A stretch of DNA of 23,083 bases from Thiotrichaceae bacterium. Its GTDB lineage: Bacteria > Pseudomonadota > Gammaproteobacteria > Thiotrichales > Thiotrichaceae. The position numbers and the translations under genes were made by a program. The DNA lies in assembly GCA_027008885.1 (NCBI GenBank), contig JALVDQ010000389.1, positions 1 to 23,083 of the forward strand, read 5' to 3'. Within the stretch, counting starts at the first letter, position 1, and every line of letters starts with the position of its first letter. Below, in pieces: positions 1-8,064 of the stretch. The notes under the pieces are model-generated. The model was given only the letters and a program-made list of their open reading frames with translations, was not told the DNA's origin and did not search any database.

Positions 1-361
1 ATACCAATAATACTTATAACATCATTCCAGAAATTGTCAATACCCAAGGCACAAAATGTATCAATACTCCGCCACCCATCCCCCCGGTTTTTTATATATT
101 TTTGCGTAGCCTGTATTGAGGAAAAAAATACAGGAGCGATGCTTAACACATACAATCCCGCGTTCCGCATACTCAATGCTGACTACATGCTCTGTCCCGT
201 ATTCCGCAGGCTTCATACGGGCTACATAGCTGCCCGCTCTGTCCTTTGTCCCCTGACTTTACCACCTGTCCTGTATTTTGCTTCAGTCAATAGATTCTTT
301 ATTGTCGGTATTTTGGACTCTTGCTAACCTCATTCCAGTTAGAATGGAAACGGGCTTCAAG
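1..361. other. Non-coding left edge, repeat-bearing
   Basis: No convincing gene lies here. An open plus-strand frame runs through the dispersed repeat and encodes nothing recognisable. The stretch holds repeat copy 1 (74-134) and a hairpin with arms CCCGTAT (196-202) and ATACGGG (215-221). The text around that hairpin, including GTATTCCGCAG, recurs near 22144-22154, so it is probably another intergenic repeat fragment. I see no convincing promoter for the downstream ParA-type gene. Confidence 0.6.
74..134 (+). repeat. Dispersed ACCCATCCCCCC element, copy 1
   Basis: The core ACCCATCCCCCC is at 74-85, followed by GG, a T run and an ATATATTTTTG tail ending at 104. It continues with CGTAGCCTGTATTGAG and an inverted repeat, CCTGTATT (111-118) against AATACAGG (127-134). 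The same extension, with the second arm changed to AATACGGG, follows copy 2 near 5448-5477, so core and palindrome travel together in some copies. Confidence 0.85.
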
Positions 362-1150
362 ATGCATAGAATCGCTTTAATCAATATGAAAGGTGGCTGT
401 GGAAAAACCACGATTGCTACCAGTCTGGCAGCCTATTATGCCAGTGTTGGCTTGAAATCCTCACTAACCGATTACGATTCACAAGGCTCTTCACTTGACT
501 GGCTTAAACATCGGGACATCGACAAACCGACAATTTATGGAATTGACGCATATAACAGAAACAAGGCAACGACCCTGTCCTGGCAGTTACGTCCTCCGGC
601 AGATACACAGGTATCCATTATTGACACACCCGCGGGGCTTAATCTTGAAGTACTGCGAAAAATTATCGAGCAGAGCGATACACTGCTGATTCCTGTGATG
701 CCCTCAGCGATCGATATTCAGGCTGCGGTTCGTTTTATTGAAATCTTGCTGATTCAGGGCAAGGCAAGAGCCAAAGGAAAAAATATTGGCATTATAGCCA
801 ATCGCATTCATTCAAGGACGCTGGCATATCAGACTTTGAAAAAGTTTATCGCGCGTCTGGATATACCGCTAATTGCCAGATTTCGTGGCGTGCAATGTTA
901 TATTCACGCCATTGACAAAGGTATAGGCATACACGAATCCACAGAAAAACAGGCATTTAGAGAGCTTTATCAATGGGATAAATTAATCAGGTGGCTGGAT
1001 CAGTGCAACCCGCATAAAGCGCATCCACACCCGTCGCCATCAGTTGCAAACAAGCTTCAAGGCGATTTGGAGAGGCGCGACGATAAACCACTCGCTGCCC
1101 ATAAGCTTACCCATGAGCAACCAGCAGATAAATCACAAGCAGGAAAATAG
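362..1150 (+). CDS. Orphan ParA/MinD-family ATPase
   Basis: A 262-residue P-loop ATPase of the ParA/MinD superfamily, cytosolic, of the kind that positions DNA or protein cargo by ATP-dependent dimerisation. It opens with the deviant Walker A motif KGGCGKTT (residues 10-17, signature Lys10 and catalytic Lys15). A Walker A'-like DYDSQGSS (37-44) and the Walker B IIDTPAG (86-92) follow. ATG at 362 is chosen because it places the P-loop at the usual distance from the N-terminus; upstream starts at 278 and 344 add residues unlike the family. The last ~40 residues are polar and probably disordered. No ParB, parS site or other cargo gene is adjacent, so the cargo is unknown. Its 3' end overlaps the convergent transporter gene by 44 bp. 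The family call is firm; the specific role is not. Confidence 0.88.
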   Translation: MHRIALINMKGGCGKTTIATSLAAYYASVGLKSSLTDYDSQGSSLDWLKHRDIDKPTIYGIDAYNRNKATTLSWQLRPPADTQVSIIDTPAGLNLEVLRKIIEQSDTLLIPVMPSAIDIQAAVRFIEILLIQGKARAKGKNIGIIANRIHSRTLAYQTLKKFIARLDIPLIARFRGVQCYIHAIDKGIGIHESTEKQAFRELYQWDKLIRWLDQCNPHKAHPHPSPSVANKLQGDLERRDDKPLAAHKLTHEQPADKSQAGK

Positions 1151-2330
1151 CCACCATGGTACTGGTTTCAACCCAGTTTACCTTGCCATCATCCTGTACT
1201 GCTTTCCACAGAATCAGCATTGATGGAAAACCCAGAATAATGGCACTGGTTGTGTGTATATCAATGGGTATGACTCCCTTGCCATTATTGACAGCAGGAA
1301 TTACGCCTGTTTGGGTAAATGCGGCGAGCATAATCATGGCGATTGGCAAAACCAGAAAGGGAACCTGGGTAATGGCACCTGATGCGTTTGCCATGGCAAT
1401 GCTGTATTTTTTCTGGATATGTGCAGTACCTATCATGACAAATGCGCCCGCAGAGGCAAATACGCTCAATATCACCGCGCCAAACATTTCAGAATATCCC
1501 GCCTGTTCCAGTTTGTGCACCAGTATTCCGGCAAACTCTCCAACCGAGTGACCACCGATCACAGAGGCAACCAGCCCCGCAATACTGAACGCTATAATGG
1601 CTCCAATTGACATATACGCTTCATTTTGCGCCTTTTCTAGCGGGACATCTTCGACCGAAGCCGGTTTATGATCTTTTGAAAAACGCTTTACCAGGCGACT
1701 AACCGCAACTATCTGGATGATTAGTAAAATAACCCCAAATACATACAAATCCGCTGGACTGAGAGAGGCATTGCTTCCCCTGCCAGTGACCGAGCCAACA
1801 GCAAAGGATTTCATCAGCAACATAATGATGCCCAGACTAAAAAATACGCCAGCCGCAGCAGCGTATAAATCGGTACTCAAACCCACCAGCGGTTTGGGCA
1901 AAGTGGCATTTCCCTCGACATCCCTGGGCAAGGCACTGCAATAAATTCCAAAAGCCGCTGCCCCCACATGCAGGGTCAATACGGTGACTATAAAGCCTAC
2001 CCTTGGAGTCGCTATTAAAACAAAGGCAAGCATCACCAGCTCTGGAATATTACTGGATAGTCCTGCCATGGTTCCAGCGACAAAGGAATTCATTTTGTTG
2101 CGCTTTGCATAACCATCCACTGCTTTTATCATCATTTCAGAAGAGGCAAAAACCACTATCAAACCGCCAACGCCCAGCAAAATAGCCAATAACCAGCCGT
2201 GCGTATGAATAAAGAAAGTTGCGATGGCAATTAACAGCAGCCCTGTGATTAACAGCCACAACCACTGTTTGCCCTCATGTGAGTCATTATGGGAGCCTTG
2301 TTCAGAAGCTTTTCTGGAAATATTTGACAT
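1107..2330 (-). CDS. CaCA-like sodium/calcium exchanger family membrane protein
   Basis: A 407-residue inner-membrane protein with about ten or eleven hydrophobic segments after a polar, His-containing N-terminal tail (1-20). Two segments resemble the alpha repeats of the Ca2+/cation antiporter (CaCA) family: MAGLSSNIPELVM (88-100) and NASGAITQVPFLVLP (315-329). A hydrophilic loop (~212-238) separates the halves, as is usual in this family. The repeats are divergent from the canonical G-(S/T)-S-x-P-E form, particularly the second, so the transported ion cannot be inferred. No clear Shine-Dalgarno precedes the ATG. The VanZ-like gene ends 25 bp upstream on the same strand, which suggests co-transcription. 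The 3' end overlaps the ParA-type gene. A distant non-transporting relative is possible. Confidence 0.7.
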   Translation of the reverse strand: MSNISRKASEQGSHNDSHEGKQWLWLLITGLLLIAIATFFIHTHGWLLAILLGVGGLIVVFASSEMMIKAVDGYAKRNKMNSFVAGTMAGLSSNIPELVMLAFVLIATPRVGFIVTVLTLHVGAAAFGIYCSALPRDVEGNATLPKPLVGLSTDLYAAAAGVFFSLGIIMLLMKSFAVGSVTGRGSNASLSPADLYVFGVILLIIQIVAVSRLVKRFSKDHKPASVEDVPLEKAQNEAYMSIGAIIAFSIAGLVASVIGGHSVGEFAGILVHKLEQAGYSEMFGAVILSVFASAGAFVMIGTAHIQKKYSIAMANASGAITQVPFLVLPIAMIMLAAFTQTGVIPAVNNGKGVIPIDIHTTSAIILGFPSMLILWKAVQDDGKVNWVETSTMVAIFLLVIYLLVAHG

Positions 2331-2355
2331 ATTTTTATGTTACCGTATTTAGTTA

Positions 2356-2772
2356 CTAGTTATCGGATTTTTCTTCTGGCGATGATCTGCTATCCCACCA
2401 GAGAAGTCCAATTTTAAGCAGAAAATAGAGGAAAATGCCAAGAAAATCTGCCAGCCAGTCCAGAACAGAAAAGCTTCGATCAGGTGAAAAGTATTGCAAT
2501 ATTTCAATACCGGCACCATAAACAAGCAGGGGTAATCCTTTCCAGAGCCAGAAAGGATGGCGCTCCGTTGCCAGATCCATTAATACAGCAAAGCCAAAAA
2601 ACACAAAAATGTGAATGACTTTATCACTGATAGACAAAAGTTCTGGAAATTCCAGTTTTTGTGTTGCAACCCAGGCTCCAGTCACCATCAAAATAATAAT
2701 CAGTGTTCTGGTGCTAATTTCAAAAGCGGCTATCCGTCTTAAATGTCGTACAACTGTAATCAAATGATGCAT
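2356..2772 (-). CDS. VanZ-like family membrane protein
   Basis: A 138-residue integral membrane protein with hydrophobic segments at about 22-36, 50-66, 78-95 and 108-126. The family features are DKVIHIFVFFGFAVLMD (50-66) and the block GAGIEILQYFSPDRSFSVLDWLADFLGI (86-113), in which the charged I-E-x-x-Q and D-W-x-x-D residues of VanZ-like proteins are present. VanZ was named for teicoplanin resistance in enterococci, but most proteobacterial members have no known function and nothing here suggests glycopeptide resistance. It precedes the CaCA-like gene by 25 bp on the same strand. The ATG at 2772 gives a short cytosolic N-terminus. Confidence 0.85.
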   Translation of the reverse strand: MHHLITVVRHLRRIAAFEISTRTLIIILMVTGAWVATQKLEFPELLSISDKVIHIFVFFGFAVLMDLATERHPFWLWKGLPLLVYGAGIEILQYFSPDRSFSVLDWLADFLGIFLYFLLKIGLLWWDSRSSPEEKSDN

Positions 2773-2811
2773 AAAATAGACTCTGCCCGATGTTCACACA
2801 TAAGACCCGTT

Positions 2812-2948
2812 CAAAATTAATCTAACAATTAGCCCCTGTTTTCTGATCTTCTTTCGTTATTGCTTTGGTTACATAGCTCACTATGCTCCCGTCGCAATGC
2901 CTTGAATATCAAAAAAACAGGAAACGAAATTTTGTTAAATTAATTTTG
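2812..2948. repeat. Imperfect foldback (MITE-like) element
   Basis: Terminal arms CAAAATTAATCTAACAA (2812-2828) and TTGTTAAATTAATTTTG (2932-2948) are inverted repeats with one mismatch. The symmetry continues inward, imperfectly, through a CCTGTTTT/AAAACAGG block and ATTGC/GCAAT. A small hairpin CATAG-CTCA-CTATG sits at the centre. It carries no open reading frame and lies between VanZ and the uvrD promoter region. This is the shape expected of a non-autonomous foldback or MITE element; the element family is not recognised. Confidence 0.6.
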
Positions 2949-3009
2949 CTTGGGTACTTACAAGATCAAAAAAAGGGGGCAATAATAGTCTAATAATGTG
3001 CATATTAGC

Positions 3010-3015
3010 TATAAT
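3010..3015 (+). promoter_or_regulatory. Possible -10 box for uvrD
   Basis: A perfect TATAAT lies 40 bp upstream of the uvrD ATG, in an AT-rich stretch. No good -35 hexamer is found at the right spacing, so the assignment is tentative. No LexA-type SOS box was recognised nearby, although uvrD is SOS-regulated in E. coli. The AGG at 3051-3053 is very close to the ATG and makes a weak ribosome-binding site. Confidence 0.35.
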
Positions 3016-3055
3016 TTTCGGTGTAAAAAAATGATTCTGCCGTTACAATCAGGCA

Positions 3056-5245
3056 ATGGACGTATCACATATTCTTGATGGGCTAAACAAACCCCAGCGA
3101 CAGGCGGTATCTGCCGAAGCGATTCCGCAACTCGTGCTTGCAGGTGCAGGCAGTGGCAAAACCCGTGTGCTGGTTCACCGTATTGCCTGGCTAATTCAGG
3201 TTGAACGGATATCACCTTTTGCGATTCTGGCGGTAACTTTTACCAACAAGGCTGCGGCTGAAATGCGCGGGCGTATCGAAGAATTACTCGGCTCACCCGT
3301 CGGTGGCATGTGGGTCGGTACCTTTCATGGCTTGTCACATCGCCTGCTGCGGCGTCACTGGGAAGAAGCCAAACTGCCGCAAAACTTTCAAATACTGGAT
3401 TCTGATGACCAGCTGCGCCTGATCAAACGGGTCAAGCGAGGCTTGCAGCTGGATGAAAAGCTCTGGCCGGCAAAGCAGTCACAGTGGTTTATCAATAAAC
3501 GCAAGGAAGAAGGTGAACGCCCCTCACATATTGAAGACAAGGGCGACCCCACGACACGGCAGCTTGTTGATATCTATAAACATTATGAAGAAGCCTGTGA
3601 ACGCTCAGGGGTGATTGATTTTGCCGAGTTATTGCTGCGTTCGCTGGAATTACTGCGTGATAACCCCCATCTGTTACAACATTATCAACGTCGTTTTCAG
3701 CATATTCTGGTGGATGAATTTCAGGATACCAATACATTACAATACGCCTGGATTCGCTTGTTGGCGGGTAAACACATCCCTCCCTTTGTGGTGGGTGATG
3801 ATGACCAGTCAATCTATGGCTGGCGCGGCGCAAAAATCGAACATATACAGGATTTTGCGCGTGATTTTCCGCAAACCAAAATCGTAAAACTGGAACAAAA
3901 CTACCGCTCCAGCGGCAATATACTGAATGCCGCAAATGCTGTGATTAGCAATAATCAGGGGCGCCTTGGCAAAAATCTGTGGACAGCCGATGACGATGGC
4001 GAGCCCATCCATCTTTATGCCGCCTATAATGAAATCGAGGAAGCCTCTTACATTGCCTCACGCATCCAGCAGTGGGTCAGCCACGGCAATGCACTCAAAG
4101 ACATTGCCATACTTTACCGTTCTAACGCACAATCCCGCGTATTTGAAAGTATCCTGAATGAAAACGGCATTGTTTACCGGGTTTACGGCGGACTACGCTT
4201 TTTTGAACGCGCTGAAATCAAGGATGCACTTGCCTATCTTCGTCTTTGCGCCAACCGCCATGATGATCCGTCGTTTGAGCGGGTCATTAACCAGCCCAGC
4301 AGAGGCATTGGCGATAAGACCGTTGGCATTATTCGTGAATATGCACGCAATAACAGCCTGTCTTTATGGCAAGCGGCTCTGGAATTGCTGGAAAATGCCG
4401 CTTTTACGACACGCGCGGGATCAAGCGTAGCCGGATTTATTGAACTGATCAACTCAATCGCAGCAGAGATTAGCGAGCTTCCGCTGGATCAGCAGGTTGA
4501 ACACGTTATCGAACGCTCCAGACTGAAACAGTATTATATCAAAAAAGAAAAAGGTGATGCAGGACAGGCACGCATTGAAAACCTCAAAGAACTGATTTCT
4601 GCCGCTCAGGGTTTTATCTACAAACCGGATGAGGAACATGCCGATATGGATTTTCTCACCGCATTTCTTGCATATGCCTCCCTCGAGGCTGGCGAAGGAC
4701 AGGGCGAGGCTGGCGATGACTGTGTGCAACTAATGACACTGCACTCCGCCAAAGGTCTTGAATTTCCGCTGGTTTTTCTGGTAGGAATGGAAGAAGGACT
4801 GTTTCCTCATCAAATGTCAACAGAAAATCCGGGCAAACTGGAAGAAGAACGCCGCCTTTGTTATGTGGGTATTACCCGTGCCGAAAAGCAGCTAGTGCTC
4901 AGTTACGCCGAACAGCGCCACCTTTACGGGAATACACTCTACGGGCTACCTTCCCGTTTTATCAATGAAATACCTGAGGAACTGCTTGAAGAAATCCGCC
5001 CCAGGGTCAAAACCTACAGCAGCAACTGGCAAGCAGGCTATGCAAGGGAAAGCAAACCCCAACTGGCAACACGCACCAATGAAACCGGACTCTCCATAGG
5101 GCAACGGGTCTCACATGCCAAATTTGGCGAGGGGCTCATTACCGATGTCGAAGGCGCAGGAAAACACGCACGGGTACAGGTAAACTTCACGGATGCCGGA
5201 AGCAAATGGCTGGTTCTAAGCTATGCCAACCTCAGTATTTTATGA
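3056..5245 (+). CDS. uvrD: DNA helicase II (UvrD)
   Basis: A 729-residue superfamily 1A 3'-5' DNA helicase, close to the E. coli length of 720. It unwinds DNA after UvrABC incision and in methyl-directed mismatch repair, and displaces proteins from DNA. Visible motifs are the Q-motif glutamine at ~14, Walker A AGAGSGKT (29-36), TFTNKAAAEM (61-70), Walker B VDEFQD (219-224), GDDDQSIYGWRGA (247-259), EQNYRS (280-285), then LMTLHSAKGLEFP and EEERRLCYVGITRA near the C-terminus. The final ~45 residues, starting VSHAKFGEG, form the Tudor-like domain that contacts RNA polymerase in UvrD and PcrA. The N-terminus starts MDVSHILDGLN, as in E. coli UvrD, which fixes the start. It is monocistronic, with repeat-rich gaps on both sides. 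UvrD is preferred over Rep because of the N-terminal and C-terminal matches. Confidence 0.97.
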   Translation: MDVSHILDGLNKPQRQAVSAEAIPQLVLAGAGSGKTRVLVHRIAWLIQVERISPFAILAVTFTNKAAAEMRGRIEELLGSPVGGMWVGTFHGLSHRLLRRHWEEAKLPQNFQILDSDDQLRLIKRVKRGLQLDEKLWPAKQSQWFINKRKEEGERPSHIEDKGDPTTRQLVDIYKHYEEACERSGVIDFAELLLRSLELLRDNPHLLQHYQRRFQHILVDEFQDTNTLQYAWIRLLAGKHIPPFVVGDDDQSIYGWRGAKIEHIQDFARDFPQTKIVKLEQNYRSSGNILNAANAVISNNQGRLGKNLWTADDDGEPIHLYAAYNEIEEASYIASRIQQWVSHGNALKDIAILYRSNAQSRVFESILNENGIVYRVYGGLRFFERAEIKDALAYLRLCANRHDDPSFERVINQPSRGIGDKTVGIIREYARNNSLSLWQAALELLENAAFTTRAGSSVAGFIELINSIAAEISELPLDQQVEHVIERSRLKQYYIKKEKGDAGQARIENLKELISAAQGFIYKPDEEHADMDFLTAFLAYASLEAGEGQGEAGDDCVQLMTLHSAKGLEFPLVFLVGMEEGLFPHQMSTENPGKLEEERRLCYVGITRAEKQLVLSYAEQRHLYGNTLYGLPSRFINEIPEELLEEIRPRVKTYSSNWQAGYARESKPQLATRTNETGLSIGQRVSHAKFGEGLITDVEGAGKHARVQVNFTDAGSKWLVLSYANLSIL

Positions 5246-5326
5246 GACTATTCATTCAGTTTAAGTAACGCCGAGAGTCGCAGAGTTTTTTTGCAGAGTT
5301 TTTTCACAGAGAACACGGAATCAGGC

Positions 5327-5401
5327 AGGGTCGGTGTAGCCTTGCGAAACCAACCATCGAAGCTCGAATCTGCTCGGTTGTGTAAACTTCACCGACCCTA
5401 C
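5327..5401. repeat. REP-like palindrome, divergent copy
   Basis: Outer arms AGGGTCGGTG (5327-5336) and CACCGACCCT (5390-5399) are perfectly complementary. An inner CAACC/GGTTG pair lies closer to the loop. The order of blocks (GTAGCC, TGCG, AACCAACC, loop, GGTTG, GTAAACT, CACC) matches the element at 22850-22914, so the two are the same family despite compensating base changes in the stems. A copy of the ACCCATCCCCCC element follows directly, as it does at the other locus. Confidence 0.75.
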
Positions 5402-5417
5402 AACTGTGTCCTCTGCT

Positions 5418-5477
5418 ACCCATCCCCCCGGTTTTTCACATATTTTGCGTAGCCTGTATTGAGAAACGAAATACGGG
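5418..5477 (+). repeat. Dispersed ACCCATCCCCCC element, copy 2
   Basis: The core is at 5418-5429, then GG, a T run and a CACATATTTTG tail to 5447. It continues with CGTAGCCTGTATTGAG and a paired AATACGGG arm, the same extension as copy 1. It lies 16 bp after the REP-like palindrome. Confidence 0.85.
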
Positions 5478-5571
5478 GGCGCGGTGATTAATACCGTGCC
5501 ATGCTGGATCGGTATAGCATTATCCAATATGGTACTGTGATCCTGTCGGGTTACGCTCGGGCCAACCTACG

Positions 5572-5623
5572 CTGTCTTCTGTCCTCAGAAACACCCATCC
5601 CCCCTGTTTTTTATATATTTTTG
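5572..5623 (+). repeat. Dispersed ACCCATCCCCCC element, copy 3
   Basis: The upstream block CTGTCTTCTGTCCTCAG (5572-5588) is joined to the core at 5593-5604, followed by TG, six T and ATATATTTTTG to 5623. This full upstream-plus-core arrangement is repeated almost identically by copy 11 (22919-22968) about 17 kb away. Confidence 0.88.
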
Positions 5624-5664
5624 ATGAATATCCGAATCAATGCAGAGAAGAAACCAGAAAATTT

Positions 5665-6963
5665 CTACAGGATACGGGGTGTTCCTGATAGTAGCCAGTT
5701 TCTATAGGGCTTTGCGGATAACATCCCTGATATATTGAGTAATTCGATGAATTTTTTTAGAGCGCGTATTTCAATTTCCTGCTGCTGCATACGTCTGTGA
5801 ATACGCTCCTTTTTTAAATCCAGTAGAAGAGCAAGATTATTTGATCTGGATAAACGATTAATGCGAATGTTTATTTTATGTAAAAGCCTTTGCTTGATCA
5901 GCCACTGGTCCTGGATTGATCTTAATTGATATTGTGCTTCGCTTAACTGGTCTGATACTTCGGTTATTACATTTTGCGCATCTAACATTGTGTAATATCG
6001 CTGTTGTTCCTGCAAAAGACTATCATAACTATTTCTGGTAATAGGTATTTTTATACCGATCGAAAACCCCAGATCATTATCTTTATTATCGTACTCAAGC
6101 TTGAACGAATTTAGTGATATTTTCTCCTGGGCGTTACGCCGCTGTCTTTGTCTGTTGGCAAGGTCAATATCAAATTCTGCCTTTGAAATCACATTATTAT
6201 GTTGCTGATATTCCCTGCTTTGTATAATTTCATTTGATATTTCTATCATTTGCCCAATAGAAATTAAACCCTGTCTGTTTAGATCAATAGCAGTGTTGCG
6301 ATTGTGATTTCTGTTATATTCAATATCTTGACGTTGACTTTTAAAACGTGACAGACCGGTACTGTTTTCCAGTTCCTGCGCCCAGATGCTCTCCAATGTC
6401 AGGTCTGCCTGCTGTAATTTATCAGCCCTGAAGTCATTACTGTTTACTTTCAGTTTCCAGCTATCAAGCTCGGAATTTGCGATAAGTCGTTGTTGCTGCA
6501 ACAGGTTTTCCCGTTTTTTTCGGGCAATATAATCAATCAGCCTAAAATAGGTAGCTTTTAGTTTTTTGTCTAATAACCCTGTTAATTTTAAAACTGCCTT
6601 TGATTTTCCTATATTTATAATTTGTTGCTCTGCATTAATCTGTTCCCGATTTTTTAGCTTTACCTCAAAACTCAGTTTCTGTGCCTCAAAATCATTGATA
6701 TTTGAATTACTCCATTTTAGTTCTGAATCATCAACCCATGCACCCAGACCACCCAGTTGTTTTTCAGGAAAATTCTGATCCATTTCATACAAGTGATTTT
6801 CAACTCCGATAATGGTCTTTCGCAAGATGGCACTGCTTTCATCCTCTATCTGTGTAGCTTGCAAAGGCAGTGTCACAACCAGATTGATCAGCATGACGCT
6901 GATTATCGCAATGATTTTTGCAACAAGCGCAAATAATGTCCTTTTTCTGATTCTGTTTAACAT
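5665..6963 (-). CDS. TolC-like outer-membrane channel protein
   Basis: A 432-residue exported protein resembling the TolC/outer-membrane efflux family. A basic start and hydrophobic segment (~10-33) ending LPLQA form a plausible signal peptide cut near residue 36. The mature part is mostly long amphipathic helices rich in Gln, Arg and Leu. Two short beta-hairpin-like segments sit about 200 residues apart (~75-105 and ~286-310, the latter containing LGFSIGIKIPIT), which is the internal duplication expected of a TolC barrel plus helical tunnel. It is the last gene of a three-gene operon; its ATG overlaps the adaptor's stop codon as TAATG, pointing to translational coupling. Divergence is strong, so the call rests on architecture and context with the HlyD-type gene. 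The natural substrate is unknown. Confidence 0.75.
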   Translation of the reverse strand: MLNRIRKRTLFALVAKIIAIISVMLINLVVTLPLQATQIEDESSAILRKTIIGVENHLYEMDQNFPEKQLGGLGAWVDDSELKWSNSNINDFEAQKLSFEVKLKNREQINAEQQIINIGKSKAVLKLTGLLDKKLKATYFRLIDYIARKKRENLLQQQRLIANSELDSWKLKVNSNDFRADKLQQADLTLESIWAQELENSTGLSRFKSQRQDIEYNRNHNRNTAIDLNRQGLISIGQMIEISNEIIQSREYQQHNNVISKAEFDIDLANRQRQRRNAQEKISLNSFKLEYDNKDNDLGFSIGIKIPITRNSYDSLLQEQQRYYTMLDAQNVITEVSDQLSEAQYQLRSIQDQWLIKQRLLHKINIRINRLSRSNNLALLLDLKKERIHRRMQQQEIEIRALKKFIELLNISGMLSAKPYRNWLLSGTPRIL

Positions 6964-8063
6964 TAGTTATCATCCTTTCTAATGTGGTCTGCATAAGCAT
7001 GAGGGAATAGCGTGCGTGCTTTTTCACCAAACGGCTTAAAAAAAGCTTCTGCCGTATTGGGTCGTTGTGGTGAAAAACTTATCTGTACCTTTTCACCCAG
7101 CAACAAAGAATTGTTTATCGGTAATCTGATATTAACCTCTCTTCCCCATGATCTTACATTTGGATTCTTTTTAAGCCTCTCCGGGTATTCAACGATCCGG
7201 CTACCCAGACTTTCAACACGTCCCTCAATTGCTACATCCCTGTTTTTACTACTTTGAGAATGAATCCAGACCCGTTGACCGATCTTGACGTCATTCGAGA
7301 CATTTTCATGGATATAACCCTTGACCATTTTGGGGTATAAACCATAGACCGTTAAAATAGGTTGAAATGCAGCAACCCGTTCCCCCTTTTTATAACTGAT
7401 ATTGCCAATTCGACCAGAAAAATCCGCTCTAATGGTCAATTCTTCCTCCTGACGGTTTATTTCATCAAGATTTCTTGCCATTTGTTTTTTTCTTACGATG
7501 ATCGGAGCCTTTTCTGCCTTTATTCTGCTTAGCAGAGCATTGATTTGAGTCTGGATAGAACGACGGATTAAACGGCGCTGATTTTGTAATGAATGAATCT
7601 GAGCCTGAAGTGGATCAGGTGTTTGTCCTTTGGGGGAGGTGCCCAGTATATTTTTATAGAGTTCAATGTTTTGCTGTTGTTTTGAACGCAACTCGGAAAT
7701 CTGTGCATCCAGCCTTGCAAGTTCGGTTTTTTCCTGGGCACGCAGCACCCGGATTTCTGCCTCAATTTTTATTTTTGATTCATTCTGTTGTGCACTGAGT
7801 TCTTCAATTTGACTGTGCAACTGATTTTTTTGAGCAGCAAGATCGTTTCTTTCAGCCCGTAATAACACCGTTCCCCGCTCAACATATTGATCTTCAATTA
7901 CATTGATTTCCAATATTTTTACTGCTTCCTGAAAGCTTACCGATTGCTCCTGGTTATCTGCTATCCCAAAAAAGTGGGTGGTATTCTCCTGAAAGCTATT
8001 TGTCAGCAAATAAACAACTAGCATAGAAACAAGCAAGGTGACTGGAAGAATTATCTTTTTCAT
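6963..8063 (-). CDS. HlyD-type periplasmic adaptor protein
   Basis: A 366-residue membrane-fusion (periplasmic adaptor) protein. An N-terminal anchor (4-21) is followed by the first half of a lipoyl/barrel-sandwich domain (ILEINVIEDQYVERGTVLLRAE, split at ~50-71). A long coiled coil (~72-205) rich in Gln, Glu, Arg and Leu follows, with a proline/glycine break near 141-151. The second lipoyl half lies around 209-240 (LTIRADFSGRIGNISYKKGE, split) and beta-barrel strands follow to ~330. The family bridges an inner-membrane pump to a TolC-type channel. No pump is encoded beside it: upstream by one base is a DUF4956 membrane protein, downstream the TolC-like gene. The C-terminal tail after ~335 is poorly conserved in character. 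Family assignment is strong; partner and substrate are inferred. Confidence 0.87.
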   Translation of the reverse strand: MKKIILPVTLLVSMLVVYLLTNSFQENTTHFFGIADNQEQSVSFQEAVKILEINVIEDQYVERGTVLLRAERNDLAAQKNQLHSQIEELSAQQNESKIKIEAEIRVLRAQEKTELARLDAQISELRSKQQQNIELYKNILGTSPKGQTPDPLQAQIHSLQNQRRLIRRSIQTQINALLSRIKAEKAPIIVRKKQMARNLDEINRQEEELTIRADFSGRIGNISYKKGERVAAFQPILTVYGLYPKMVKGYIHENVSNDVKIGQRVWIHSQSSKNRDVAIEGRVESLGSRIVEYPERLKKNPNVRSWGREVNIRLPINNSLLLGEKVQISFSPQRPNTAEAFFKPFGEKARTLFPHAYADHIRKDDN

Positions 8064-8064
8064 C

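Larger units (their letters stand above)
5246..5664. other. Repeat-rich convergent intergenic gap
   Basis: This is the space between the convergent ends of uvrD and the TolC-like gene. It begins with text of the type cgcagag...cacagagaacacgg, a low-information repeat common in bacterial intergenic DNA. It then holds a REP-like palindrome (5327-5401), repeat copy 2 (5418-5477), a GGGTTACGCTCGGGCCAACC fragment (5548-5567) and repeat copy 3 (5572-5623). No gene is supported. No simple hairpin-plus-T-run terminator was found for uvrD. Confidence 0.65.

Noticed and set aside
34..327. 97-codon plus-strand open frame at the left edge
   Set aside because: It reads straight through the dispersed repeat and hairpins, has no ribosome-binding site, and its composition is not protein-like.
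3492..3935. 147-codon minus-strand frame inside uvrD
   Set aside because: An antisense shadow of a well-supported gene; the product has no plausible fold.
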